The notes under the pieces are model-generated. The model was not told the DNA's origin and did not search any database. It was given only the letters and a program-made list of their open reading frames with translations. Source: an uncultured Saprospirales bacterium (lineage in GTDB: Bacteria > Bacteroidota > Bacteroidia > Chitinophagales > Saprospiraceae). Taken from it: a stretch of DNA of 57,714 nt. Shown one piece after another: positions 16,390-24,606 of the stretch (positions are counted from its first letter, which is position 1; each line of letters starts with the position of its first letter). The stretch spans positions 1 through 57,714 of the forward strand of contig CALAZP010000323.1 of NCBI GenBank assembly GCA_937926355.1, given 5' to 3'. The position numbers and the translations under genes were made by a program.

Positions 16390-17832
16390 TTAAATATCTT
16401 TCAGGCTCCCGATAAGGGTTTGTTCATAGTTCTTTATGGCATCCTCAATTTGAAAAACTTTAAGGTTTTTGGCAATGATGGTTCTAGATTTATCCAAAAT
16501 ATAGATCTCAGGGGTGATATCTACATAATATTTGGCGTAAATGGAACGATTGGTTGGATCAAAAACATTAATAAAGTCTCCAATCCCATAATCTTGGATA
16601 AATTTTTTCCACTTTTGATCTTCGGTATCCACCGCTATTGCGAAAACCTGCATCCTTTGTTTGGGGGTACGCTTCATTAGCTCCACCAATTTCGGTGTTT
16701 CCTCCCTACAATGATCACAATCAGGGTTAAACATATACACAATTACATAATCTGAAGTAACGTCTTTCATCAAAGAAATGGTTTCCCCATTCGGTCCGTT
16801 ACTAACTACGTCTTGTGCGGTTTGACCCACCAAACTTTGCGCCATGGTATAGGCTCTTTGCTGAAGGGCTTGAATTTGCTCCGGAGTACTCCAGAAAGCT
16901 TTTTCTTCCGTAAAATAATTTTGAACCATAAATACATTTACTGCTTCAGCATCCATCAAAGAAGATTCTCCTGGAGGATATTCCAAGGCAATCCAATTGG
17001 CGAAAAATTGAAAATATTCATTGTTTTGCTCTGCCAAATCCATCAAATACTTAGCCGTACTGATGATAGAATCTGCCCTTTGAATCGTAAAATCCTTAAT
17101 CTGTCTTTTCAACTTATTGGCAATCACAGGAGTTCTAAGCAGCCTGGGATCTGTGAAGTCCACATTTTCCCAAAAGTATTTGCGGTACAAGGTTAAATCC
17201 ACCGTTCCTTGATCGGTAATCACTTCTGTGGGATCTGGATTTTGTCCGGAACGCTTAAAGGCGGTGAAGAAAGAAGTGGGATATTTTTGGAAAACAGATT
17301 CCAGATATTCTTGTCTCGCCAAAGTCGCTGTTTTACGCTCCTCCAAAAGTGCTTCGTATTCAGGAGTACCGGCAGTGGCTCCCTTTAGCTTTTGACTGAT
17401 ATCCGATAATTGTTGATTAAAATTTGCTTCCTCTTCCATCGTAGCGTACATGATTTGGGTATCTTCTTGACCCTCAATGGAAAGCGTAGCGGTTAGATTT
17501 CCGGCATTACCCCTTATAGTCATCGATTGATCTGCATCCAATAAAACTTGAACGATTTGTTGATCTGGAAAAACCAATAGGTAAAGGCCACTTGGAAAGG
17601 CATTGTCTCTTTCCAAAACCATTCTTCCATTCTCGACCATCGCCGAATCTACTTTAAAGCGCTGATCTCCGTAATACCCGATAACATAGGTGAATCCAGG
17701 CTTCATATTCTGAATTTCAGCTGTTATAGATAGCCCTCCACCTTGCTGATTAGAAGCGGAGTTATTACCCTGACTACTGCAGGAAGCTAAAATAGCAGTT
17801 ACAAAGAGCAGTAAAACAATTCTCATAAACAC
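16390..17832 (-). CDS. Thioredoxin-fold (TlpA/AhpC-type) lipoprotein with DUF4369
   Basis: This 480-residue lipoprotein has lipobox LASC (lipid Cys18). Residues about 30-130 form a beta-rich DUF4369-like domain (AEIQNMKPGFTYVIGYYGDQ). A helical middle region of about 200 residues follows. The C-terminal thioredoxin-like domain has a redox-active CDHC at 372-375 and a cis-Pro-type segment VDITPEIYILD. Bacteroidota have many such periplasm-facing reductases for envelope thiol-disulfide exchange. The partner is not evident. It has a good -7 element 30 bp upstream. Confidence 0.85.
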   Translation of the reverse strand: MFMRIVLLLFVTAILASCSSQGNNSASNQQGGGLSITAEIQNMKPGFTYVIGYYGDQRFKVDSAMVENGRMVLERDNAFPSGLYLLVFPDQQIVQVLLDADQSMTIRGNAGNLTATLSIEGQEDTQIMYATMEEEANFNQQLSDISQKLKGATAGTPEYEALLEERKTATLARQEYLESVFQKYPTSFFTAFKRSGQNPDPTEVITDQGTVDLTLYRKYFWENVDFTDPRLLRTPVIANKLKRQIKDFTIQRADSIISTAKYLMDLAEQNNEYFQFFANWIALEYPPGESSLMDAEAVNVFMVQNYFTEEKAFWSTPEQIQALQQRAYTMAQSLVGQTAQDVVSNGPNGETISLMKDVTSDYVIVYMFNPDCDHCREETPKLVELMKRTPKQRMQVFAIAVDTEDQKWKKFIQDYGIGDFINVFDPTNRSIYAKYYVDITPEIYILDKSRTIIAKNLKVFQIEDAIKNYEQTLIGSLKDI

Positions 17833-17861
17833 TTTTTTAAGATTTCATCGTTCAATAAATG

Positions 17862-17869
17862 CAAAAATA
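17862..17869 (-). promoter_or_regulatory. -7 promoter element for the thioredoxin-fold lipoprotein
   Basis: On the minus strand the sequence is TATTTTTG, matching TAnnTTTG, 30 bp before the ATG. No TTG -33 box is seen at the normal spacing. Confidence 0.45.
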
Positions 17870-17949
17870 TTTAAAATAACGTTTTAACCTTGCTAAAGTT
17901 ATTTTGTTTGTACTTTTCACTCGAGAAAGGGTTGAAAAAACTAAAACTT

Positions 17950-19569
17950 ATGAGGACGAGTTGGATTTTATTGGTATCCATATTATTAGTTACACCAAGC
18001 TGTTATCTATTGGGGCACACTGCGGCTTCAGGAATAATTCAAGGAGAAATCATTATTTCCTGGGAAAGATTTGAAAAAACTAATCCTTTTGGTGCCCATT
18101 CTTTTTTACAAGAATTGAATCTTGAAATGATTCGACCATTATCTCGGAATAGACCTATTTATTTGTATCAATATTCGCCTTCGGCAAAAACCTCATCAAT
18201 TAACATTCTAGAAGCGATTAAAAAGAACCCTGGTGTTCAAGCTGCCGAATACAACAGATTGGTCAGTCCAAGAGCTACTCCTGACGACACCTATTACAAC
18301 GAGCAATGGGGATTGACTGCTATTGAAGTAGAAGCGGTTTGGAATACCGCCAAAGGGGGGCAAACGGCTAATGGTAAGCCGTTGGTTATTGCAGTGATAG
18401 ATTTTGGTTTTGACGCTAGTCACCCCGATCTTATAACGAATCTTTGGATCAATAAAGGGGAGATTCCCGGCGATGGGTTAGATAACGATGAGAATGGATA
18501 TGTTGATGATATTAATGGATGGAATTTTATTACCAATAGTGCTATTGAAAATAAGGGAGCACACGGAACCAGTGTGGCAGGAATTATAGGAGCAGCAGGT
18601 AATAACGGGATGGGAGTCAGTGGAATTAATTGGACTTGTGAGTTAATGTTATTAAGTGTTCAAAGTGGCGCTGATATCATTGAAGCCTATGAGTACGTGC
18701 TTTACCAACGAACTTTGTACAATCAAACACAAGGGGAGGAAGGAGCGCTTATTGTAGTGACTAATGCTTCTTTTGGTATTAATGGTGTATTCTGCGAAGA
18801 AGTTCCAGTTTGGGCTGGTCAATACGACTTATTAGGTGCTCAAGGGGTATTAACTGCCTGCGCAACTGCTAATAATGGCAATGATGTTGAAAGTTTTGGA
18901 GATATGCCGACAACCTGCCCCAGTGACTATATCATTACTACACTTAACATGGATCAATCGGGTGAAAAAGTCAGTAATTCCGCTTATGGGATGATTTCGG
19001 TAGATCTGGGGAGTCCGGGAGAAGATTCCTATTCTACCAAACCCCGAGGAGAATACGGTATCTTTAGCGGAACTTCTGCAGCTGCCCCCCACCTTGCCGG
19101 CACCATTGCCCTCCTTTACGCTCTCCCTTGTTTGGAAATAGAAGATAAGTTGATTTCCAGCCCTTCAGAAGCTGCGTTACTGGTGAGAGAGGCTATTATT
19201 AATGGAGTAACTCCCATGACTTCCTTAGAAGAATATACTGCTACAGGGGGGATGTTAAACGCCTATCAATCTGCCCTACAGTTGGCTGCCTATTGCACCA
19301 CTGAACAAAAACCCTTGGCACTGACAAAGGTATGGCCTAATCCAACTCAAAGGGAATTAAATATAGAAATACAAGTGGCTGAGTCAGGGAACTATAAGGT
19401 TCATATTTTCAATCTCTTGGGGTCCAAACTATACGAGCAAGATTATGTATTATTAAATTTTCAATCTACCATTCTTTCTTTGAAACTTTCCGCCTTGCCA
19501 CAAGGTTATTATTTGGTTGCTATCGAGAAAGAAGGGCAAAGAGTGGTTCAACCCTTTTTAGTTCAATAA
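17950..19569 (+). CDS. Secreted S8 subtilisin-like protease with type IX sorting domain
   Basis: I place the start at the ATG at 17950, not the in-frame one at 17890, because MRTSWILLVSILLVTPSCYL is then a proper signal peptide. The 539-residue protein has a propeptide-like region to about residue 110. The subtilase catalytic triad is D151 (AVIDFGFDASHPD), H205 (GAHGTSVAGIIGA) and S376 (SGTSAAAPHLAG), with oxyanion Asn272. The last 80 or so residues start at WPNPTQRELNIEI and end in YLVAIEKEGQRVVQPFLVQ, a type A T9SS C-terminal domain. It is therefore predicted to be exported by Sec, passed through T9SS, processed by PorU and attached at the cell surface. The gene is monocistronic. Confidence 0.88.
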   Translation: MRTSWILLVSILLVTPSCYLLGHTAASGIIQGEIIISWERFEKTNPFGAHSFLQELNLEMIRPLSRNRPIYLYQYSPSAKTSSINILEAIKKNPGVQAAEYNRLVSPRATPDDTYYNEQWGLTAIEVEAVWNTAKGGQTANGKPLVIAVIDFGFDASHPDLITNLWINKGEIPGDGLDNDENGYVDDINGWNFITNSAIENKGAHGTSVAGIIGAAGNNGMGVSGINWTCELMLLSVQSGADIIEAYEYVLYQRTLYNQTQGEEGALIVVTNASFGINGVFCEEVPVWAGQYDLLGAQGVLTACATANNGNDVESFGDMPTTCPSDYIITTLNMDQSGEKVSNSAYGMISVDLGSPGEDSYSTKPRGEYGIFSGTSAAAPHLAGTIALLYALPCLEIEDKLISSPSEAALLVREAIINGVTPMTSLEEYTATGGMLNAYQSALQLAAYCTTEQKPLALTKVWPNPTQRELNIEIQVAESGNYKVHIFNLLGSKLYEQDYVLLNFQSTILSLKLSALPQGYYLVAIEKEGQRVVQPFLVQ

Positions 19570-19584
19570 ACCCACAGAATTTCT

Positions 19585-19613
19585 TTGAGGAGAATATAAA
19601 ACTATTATCTTTG
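19585..19613 (+). promoter_or_regulatory. Promoter of the tRNA-Arg/rpmB unit
   Basis: TTG at 19585-19587 and TATCTTTG at 19606-19613 with an 18-bp spacer are a full match to the Bacteroidota TTG-(17-23)-TAnnTTTG promoter. Transcription would begin near 19620, about 25 bp before the tRNA. This is the best promoter in the window. Confidence 0.8.
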
Positions 19614-19644
19614 CATCCGCATTGGATAAAAACTGCAAACATTA

Positions 19645-19718
19645 GGCTCCGTGGCTTAATTGGATAGAGCATCTGACTACGGATCAGAAGGTTCCAGGTT
19701 CGAGTCCTGGCGGAGTCA
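19645..19718 (+). tRNA. tRNA-Arg (anticodon ACG)
   Basis: A 74-nt cloverleaf. The acceptor stem pairs GGCTCCG with CGGAGTC (one G-T). The anticodon arm is TCTGA-CTACGGA-TCAGA with anticodon ACG at 19679-19681. The T arm is CCAGG-TTCGAGT-CCTGG. The discriminator is A19718 and CCA is not encoded. It lies downstream of the strong promoter and 37 bp upstream of rpmB, so it is probably processed from the ribosomal-protein transcript. Confidence 0.96.
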
Positions 19719-19755
19719 CTTGGAATCAATTGAATTATTGAAAAAAAAATAGAAA

Positions 19756-20004
19756 ATGGCACGCATTTGTCAATTAACAGGGAAAAGACCCATAACAGGT
19801 AATTCTGTTTCACACTCCAACAGAAAAACAAAGAGAAGATTTCTACCTAATCTACATACCAAACGTTTCTTTATTCCAGAAACAAAGGAATGGGTGACGT
19901 TGAAGGTCTCTTCTCATGCTTTGAGAACCATCAACAAGTTAGGAATCTATGCTTATTTGCAGAAATTGAATAAAAAAGGTGTAAGAACCGGTGTCAACGT
20001 ATAA
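19756..20004 (+). CDS. rpmB: 50S ribosomal protein L28
   Basis: This 82-residue basic protein starts MARICQLTGKRPITGNSVSH, the L28 signature, and contains NRKTKRRFLPNLH. It is a large-subunit structural protein. The first gene after tRNA-Arg, it is followed by rpmG after 5 bp. The unit rpmB-rpmG-DUF4295-ftsY is a conserved Bacteroidota arrangement as I know it. Confidence 0.97.
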   Translation: MARICQLTGKRPITGNSVSHSNRKTKRRFLPNLHTKRFFIPETKEWVTLKVSSHALRTINKLGIYAYLQKLNKKGVRTGVNV

Positions 20005-20009
20005 TTATT

Positions 20010-20198
20010 ATGGCAAAGAAAAGTAAAGGCAACAGACAACAGATTATTTTGGAATGTACAGAACACAAGGCAACAGGAATGCCAGGAACTTCTAGGTACG
20101 TTACCCAAAAAAACAGGAAAAATACACCAGATAGATTGGAGTTAATGAAATACAATCCTATCTTGAAGAAGAAAACCTTACACAGGGAAATCAAGTAA
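20010..20198 (+). CDS. rpmG: 50S ribosomal protein L33
   Basis: This 62-residue protein has the L33 core, here RQQIILECTEHKATGMPGTS and RYVTQKNRKNTPDRLELMKY followed by a lysine-rich end. Only one Cys is present, so it is a zinc-free form. It lies 5 bp after rpmB in the same operon. Confidence 0.97.
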   Translation: MAKKSKGNRQQIILECTEHKATGMPGTSRYVTQKNRKNTPDRLELMKYNPILKKKTLHREIK

Positions 20199-20214
20199 TT
20201 TAAATTAACACGAA

Positions 20215-20391
20215 ATGGCTAAGAAAGTATCAAAAAACGCAAGGGTTGCCCAAAGAGCGCAGAATGCCGGATCGGGTAGAGACCATGTGAAAGTGGTTAA
20301 AAGTGTAAAAGATCCTATTACAGGCACTTATTCTTATAAAGAAATGATGGTGCACAAGGAAAAGGTGAAAGAATTTTTCGACGCAAAATAA
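20215..20391 (+). CDS. DUF4295 small basic protein
   Basis: This 58-residue protein begins MAKKVSKNARVAQRAQNAGS and ends KVKEFFDAK. It is small, basic and cytoplasmic. It sits 16 bp after rpmG and is followed by a strong terminator. DUF4295 is a family found next to L28/L33 in Bacteroidota and is suspected to be ribosome-associated. That role is inferred from position and charge only. Confidence 0.9.
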   Translation: MAKKVSKNARVAQRAQNAGSGRDHVKVVKSVKDPITGTYSYKEMMVHKEKVKEFFDAK

Positions 20392-20403
20392 GAAACACCT
20401 ACG

Positions 20404-20434
20404 GGGCTTTTCACTTAGAAAAGCCCTTTTTTTT
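20404..20434 (+). terminator. Intrinsic terminator after the rpmB-rpmG-DUF4295 unit
   Basis: The hairpin GGGCTTTTC / GAAAAGCCC (20404-20412 and 20418-20426) with a 5-nt loop is followed by eight T residues. It ends the operon 13 bp after the DUF4295 stop, so ftsY needs its own promoter or readthrough. Confidence 0.9.
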
Positions 20435-20458
20435 ACCCGTGCCCCAATTCAAATTACC

Positions 20459-21418
20459 ATGTCTTTCCTAAAAAATATTTTCAAAAAGCCTGACGATTCC
20501 AAAGACTTGGATAAAGGTTTACAGAAAACCAAAAAAGGATTTTTAGAACAATTATCTAGAACCATTGCTGGAAAATCTTCAGTTGATGATTCGGTTTTAG
20601 ACGACTTAGAAAATGTTCTGATGACCGCCGATGTAGGTTTAGACACTACCGTCAAAATCATTGAACGTATTGAGAATCGAGTGGCTAAGGATAAGTATAT
20701 GAATACGGAGGAATTGAATCAAATCCTCAAAGAAGAAATAATTGCTTTATTAGCCGATCATAAAGATACTGCGGATAGCGGATTTGACTATGCCAAAGAG
20801 GGAGAGTTGTATGTATTATTGGTAGTTGGGGTAAATGGTGTGGGTAAAACAACCACTATAGGTAAACTAGCTAATCGATTTAAACAGGCAGGGAAAAAAG
20901 TAGTACTTGGCGCAGGGGATACTTTTAGAGCAGCAGCTGTTGATCAACTTAAAATATGGTCGGAGCGAGTGGGTTGTGATTTTTATGCTAAAGGAATGAA
21001 CACAGATCCTGCTGCGGTGGCATTCGAAACAGTAGATTATGCCATAAAAAACAATTGCGATGTAGCTATTATAGATACCGCGGGGCGCCTACATACCAAA
21101 GGTCACCTTATGCAAGAGTTGTCTAAAATAAAACGTTCAGTTGGAAAAAGGATGGATGGGGCGCCTCACGATGTGCTCTTAGTCTTAGATGCCACTACTG
21201 GTCAAAATGCCGTAGAACAAGCTAGACACTTCACCGATGCCACCGAGGTAACTTGTTTGGCGCTTACCAAACTAGATGGCACTGCTAAAGGGGGGGTGGC
21301 CATTGGCATATCTGACCAATTTAAAATTCCTATTCGATACATAGGTGTGGGCGAAGGGGTAGACCAAATTCAATTATTTGACAAAATTCAATTTGTCGAA
21401 ACTCTTTTTCAGGACTAA
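20459..21418 (+). CDS. ftsY: Signal recognition particle receptor FtsY
   Basis: This 319-residue SRP-family GTPase docks the SRP-ribosome complex at the membrane for co-translational insertion through SecYEG. The N domain is followed by the G domain with P-loop VGVNGVGKTTTIGKLANRF, DTAGRLHTK, and the TKLDGTAKGG guanine-specificity and closing motifs. The acidic A domain of proteobacterial FtsY is nearly absent, leaving only a short lysine-rich N-terminus, as is usual in this phylum. It converges with ribA with a 4-bp overlap of stop codons. Confidence 0.96.
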   Translation: MSFLKNIFKKPDDSKDLDKGLQKTKKGFLEQLSRTIAGKSSVDDSVLDDLENVLMTADVGLDTTVKIIERIENRVAKDKYMNTEELNQILKEEIIALLADHKDTADSGFDYAKEGELYVLLVVGVNGVGKTTTIGKLANRFKQAGKKVVLGAGDTFRAAAVDQLKIWSERVGCDFYAKGMNTDPAAVAFETVDYAIKNNCDVAIIDTAGRLHTKGHLMQELSKIKRSVGKRMDGAPHDVLLVLDATTGQNAVEQARHFTDATEVTCLALTKLDGTAKGGVAIGISDQFKIPIRYIGVGEGVDQIQLFDKIQFVETLFQD

Positions 21419-22008
21419 TCATTCAGAAGATGTCCCATTAATTTTTTCTTAGTATGGAGGTAGGCTTCATTTTCTTTTTTTGAAGGAATTTCCAAAGGTT
21501 TCCTACTCACCAATTCTATAGAACTGTTTTCAATTGCCTCAATTTTATCCGGATTATTAGTTAATAATACTATCCTTTTTACTCCGAGAATCTGTAACAT
21601 TCTAAAGGCTTCCTTATAATCTCTAGCATCTATATCAAGACCTAGATGAACATTAGCATCTATGGTATCATAGCCCTCATCCTGAAGGTTATACGCTTTG
21701 AGTTTATTAATGATTCCAATACCCCTACCCTCTTGTCTCAGATAAATGACAATTCCACCATTTTCCGAAGTTAATTGTAGGGCTTTTTCCAATTGTTCTC
21801 CACAATCACAACGATGAGAACCGAATAAATCCCCAGTAATACATTCACTGTGAATTCTAATTAAAACAGGTTGATCTAGGTTTGTTTTCTCATGAACCAA
21901 TGCCAAATGAGGCATCCAATCGCTTTCGTTTTCCGAAAAAGCAATCATATTGAAATTTCCGTATTTCGTAGGAATAACCGCTTCTGCCTGCTTCCTTGAA
22001 TCATTCAT
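21415..22008 (-). CDS. ribA: GTP cyclohydrolase II
   Basis: This 197-residue enzyme opens the GTP imidazole ring as the first step of riboflavin synthesis. The zinc ligands are in CITGDLFGSHRCDCGEQLEK (C-x10-C-x-C). The catalytic segment LRQEGRGIGIINKLKAYNLQ follows, with DTIDANVHLG and the C-terminal GTP-binding LLTNNPDKIEAIE. It is stand-alone and not fused to the RibB (DHBP synthase) domain. No other riboflavin genes are in the window. It is 52 bp downstream of the OmpA-family gene. Confidence 0.95.
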   Translation of the reverse strand: MNDSRKQAEAVIPTKYGNFNMIAFSENESDWMPHLALVHEKTNLDQPVLIRIHSECITGDLFGSHRCDCGEQLEKALQLTSENGGIVIYLRQEGRGIGIINKLKAYNLQDEGYDTIDANVHLGLDIDARDYKEAFRMLQILGVKRIVLLTNNPDKIEAIENSSIELVSRKPLEIPSKKENEAYLHTKKKLMGHLLND

Positions 22009-22060
22009 GAATTAGAATTATATGCCATCAATAACAAATCGATAGCTCCTTAGTTTCAAA

Positions 22061-23431
22061 TTAATCCTTTGGCGGATTCATTTCTTTATCACCAGGTGCT
22101 GCAATTTTAAATTCCACCCGTCGGTTCATCAAATTGCTATTGGACGGAACCAAAGCCTGATCTTTTCCTCTCCACTGCAGAATAAATCGGTCACGAGTTA
22201 GTCCATATTCATTGACTAAATGCCGAATTACCGACGCCGCTCTGGCATATGACAAACTGTTATTAATTCTAGCATCCCCAGTTTGATCTGCATGACCAAT
22301 CACGACCAATTGAACATCTGGACTACTCTCCAATAATCTTCCAATATTAGCCAACGTACCATAATCCGTATACTTTATTGTAGTACTCTCTATATCAAAA
22401 TGGATCATTGGCAGAAACCATTCAGCATTGGCTGAGGACCCTTGCGCCATTCTTTGCTCAATAGCTTCTTCAATCAGTTCTTTGACCCGCTCTTCAGAAA
22501 GTGGCCCATTTAACTCTTCCACCACCCCCTCAGCGTTCACATATTCGCCCTGTCTAGGCGTATAAAAAGGCTGTAAGTCTAAATGATCAGGCACCCCATC
22601 CTTATCACTATCCAATGTTCTGCCTTTGGTGTCAACAATAGCATCTCTGGAAGTATTGGGTTCCAAATCTAAAGCATCTGGCACGCCATCCTTATCGTTG
22701 TCTTGAAAACTAACGACCGGGCGATCTTTCAATTCTTGAATGTCATTCAGAACCACTTTCATAGGGTTCTGCCAATATAGAGGTTCCGATTTCCTTTTAA
22801 CACCTAAATTAAAGTTAACCCTTACCCCTGTCCGATGCAAATAATCTCCCATGCCTCCCCCGTTAAGCAGTGAATTGCGTACTCCCAAGACTCCGCTAAC
22901 TTGGTGTTCCACACCTATATTAATTTTTTCATTCACCCTAAGCGCAAAACCCAATCCACCCGTAATATGACCGCTTGCAGTTCCCTCTACCGTCGGTTGA
23001 TCGGTGGTAAACCAATTGCCACCGCCCCCAATTAGTGCATAGATATTGGTCTTTTTCTCTACAGAAGGAGCATTCCACCTTAGATTATTTAAGGTAACTA
23101 CGCCTAAAACCTGTCCATCTATCCATTGCGTTTCAAAGGGGGTATTGGTTAAAATATCCGTCCCGGAAGGTAATGCTCCATTGATTTCAAGTCTTACAGA
23201 AAATAAATAATCTAAAGCTTTTCTCCAATGAATCCCCACACCATATCCACTATTGGGTTCCACAGTCCCGTCTTTACCAATCCAAGCATAACTCAATCCC
23301 ACTCCCATTTCCCATCCATCTGGTAAGGTAGCAGGTGTCGAAGGTTTTTGGTCCCTCTTCTTAGATTGCGCTAACGATATTTGAAGAGATAAAATTACTG
23401 CTAAGAATACCACGCTAATATTTCGGAACAT
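22061..23431 (-). CDS. OmpA-family outer membrane protein with thrombospondin type 3 repeats
   Basis: This 456-residue protein has a signal peptide (ending LAQS), then an N-terminal beta-barrel-like region of about 190 residues rich in alternating aromatic and polar residues. Two calcium-binding TSP3-type repeats follow, DNDKDGVPDALDLEP and DSDKDGVPDHLDLQP. The C-terminal OmpA/MotB domain has GHADQTGDARINNSLSYARA, whose Asp and Arg contact peptidoglycan, and ends MNRRVEFKI. It likely ties the outer membrane to the cell wall. It is divergent from the ureohydrolase-like gene across 77 bp. Confidence 0.9.
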   Translation of the reverse strand: MFRNISVVFLAVILSLQISLAQSKKRDQKPSTPATLPDGWEMGVGLSYAWIGKDGTVEPNSGYGVGIHWRKALDYLFSVRLEINGALPSGTDILTNTPFETQWIDGQVLGVVTLNNLRWNAPSVEKKTNIYALIGGGGNWFTTDQPTVEGTASGHITGGLGFALRVNEKINIGVEHQVSGVLGVRNSLLNGGGMGDYLHRTGVRVNFNLGVKRKSEPLYWQNPMKVVLNDIQELKDRPVVSFQDNDKDGVPDALDLEPNTSRDAIVDTKGRTLDSDKDGVPDHLDLQPFYTPRQGEYVNAEGVVEELNGPLSEERVKELIEEAIEQRMAQGSSANAEWFLPMIHFDIESTTIKYTDYGTLANIGRLLESSPDVQLVVIGHADQTGDARINNSLSYARAASVIRHLVNEYGLTRDRFILQWRGKDQALVPSNSNLMNRRVEFKIAAPGDKEMNPPKD

Positions 23432-23481
23432 AGTTTTTACTTGCTAAAATAATTATTCTATTCTAAACACCTAAGACTACT

Positions 23482-23489
23482 TATCTTTG
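23482..23489 (+). promoter_or_regulatory. -7 promoter element for the ureohydrolase-like gene
   Basis: TATCTTTG matches TAnnTTTG 19 bp before the ATG. The nearest upstream TTG (23451-23453) is 28 bp away, longer than usual. Confidence 0.5.
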
Positions 23490-23508
23490 GTCTTCAACTC
23501 ATAAGGAA

Positions 23509-24606
23509 ATGCTGGATATTTGGTTTCAACCTATAAAAAATGAAAATCAGTACGCTTCCCACCAATTGGGCAGCAATATAGTGATTAATAAAGGGAGGAT
23601 TCCCGATTTAAATGGGGTGAAAATTGCTATAATCGGAGTAGGCAGGAATAATATGGAGGAAATAAGAAATCAATTATATGCCATGCGCTTCCCCTTTAAT
23701 CCGACCTCCATAGTTGATTTGGGAGATTTAAGAAAAGAGGAAATTGCCTTTTTTATTCCGGTTTTGAAAGAACTTCAAGAAGTCAACATCCTTCCTATTA
23801 TTGTTTGTGGAGATCCCAAATTTCAATTGGCCCAATACAAAGCTTTTCAAGGCAAACAACAAGCGGTAAGTTTGGCTTTAGTCGACGATAAAATTCGATT
23901 AGATCCATCAGGGGACATTTCTAATGTTAATGATTTGTATTTGAATGAAGCCCTTTTTAACAAAAACTCCAGATTATTTCATCTGACTTGCCTGGGATTT
24001 CAAAACCAATACATAGACCCCAAAATTCTAGAATTTCTCGAAGATCATTATTTTGATTTTTTAAGGTTGGGATTGGCTAAAGGCAACCTTTCAGATGTAG
24101 AGCCACTAATTCGAGATGCAGACATTATGGCCTTCAATATGACTGCCTTAAAATACCTTGAAGCTCCGGGAATGACAGAAATAAGTCCTAGTGGATTTTT
24201 CACAGAAGAGGCCTGCCAAATTACTAGATATGCGGGTTTAAGTGATAAAATGAAGTCATTTGGGATTTATGGATTTGACATGAGCAAAGATCCCGCTGGT
24301 ATATCGGCTCAAACCATAGCGCAGATGATTTGGTACTTTTTAGAAGGTTATAGCACAAGATTCCAAGATTTTCCCGTTTCCACCGACGGTTTAATTGAAT
24401 ACATTGTTGAAATGAAACAACTAGATTATCAACTAACATTTTGGAAGAGTGGAAAAAGCGGTCGCTGGTGGTTACAAGTACCTGTAAAAACAAAAAAACA
24501 ACTCTATAGACATCGCCTCATTCCATGTAGCTATGAGGATTATCAAATGTCTTGTAGGAACGAATTGCCTGAAAGGTTGGTTAGCGCTTTGCGAAGGTTT
24601 GATTAA
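23509..24606 (+). CDS. Ureohydrolase (arginase/formimidoylglutamase)-fold protein without metal site
   Basis: The 365-residue protein has the length and strand order of the arginase superfamily as found in Bacteroidota formimidoylglutamase-like proteins. The manganese ligands are gone. The GGGHD position reads IIVCGDPKF (about 107-115). The DAHxD position reads LALVDDKIRLD. The SxDxD position reads AFNMTALKYLEAPG (about 211-224), which retains the following APG turn. I infer no ureohydrolase activity. It faces the murF-gldJ operon tail to tail (4-bp overlap), within the gliding/T9SS region. I recall arginase-like genes beside gldJ/porU in other Bacteroidota, suggesting an accessory role there. 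Confidence 0.7.
   Translation: MLDIWFQPIKNENQYASHQLGSNIVINKGRIPDLNGVKIAIIGVGRNNMEEIRNQLYAMRFPFNPTSIVDLGDLRKEEIAFFIPVLKELQEVNILPIIVCGDPKFQLAQYKAFQGKQQAVSLALVDDKIRLDPSGDISNVNDLYLNEALFNKNSRLFHLTCLGFQNQYIDPKILEFLEDHYFDFLRLGLAKGNLSDVEPLIRDADIMAFNMTALKYLEAPGMTEISPSGFFTEEACQITRYAGLSDKMKSFGIYGFDMSKDPAGISAQTIAQMIWYFLEGYSTRFQDFPVSTDGLIEYIVEMKQLDYQLTFWKSGKSGRWWLQVPVKTKKQLYRHRLIPCSYEDYQMSCRNELPERLVSALRRFD

Noticed and set aside
17890..17949. Upstream in-frame ATG for the S8 protease
   Set aside because: The extra 20 residues are lysine-rich and would disrupt the signal peptide that starts at 17950.
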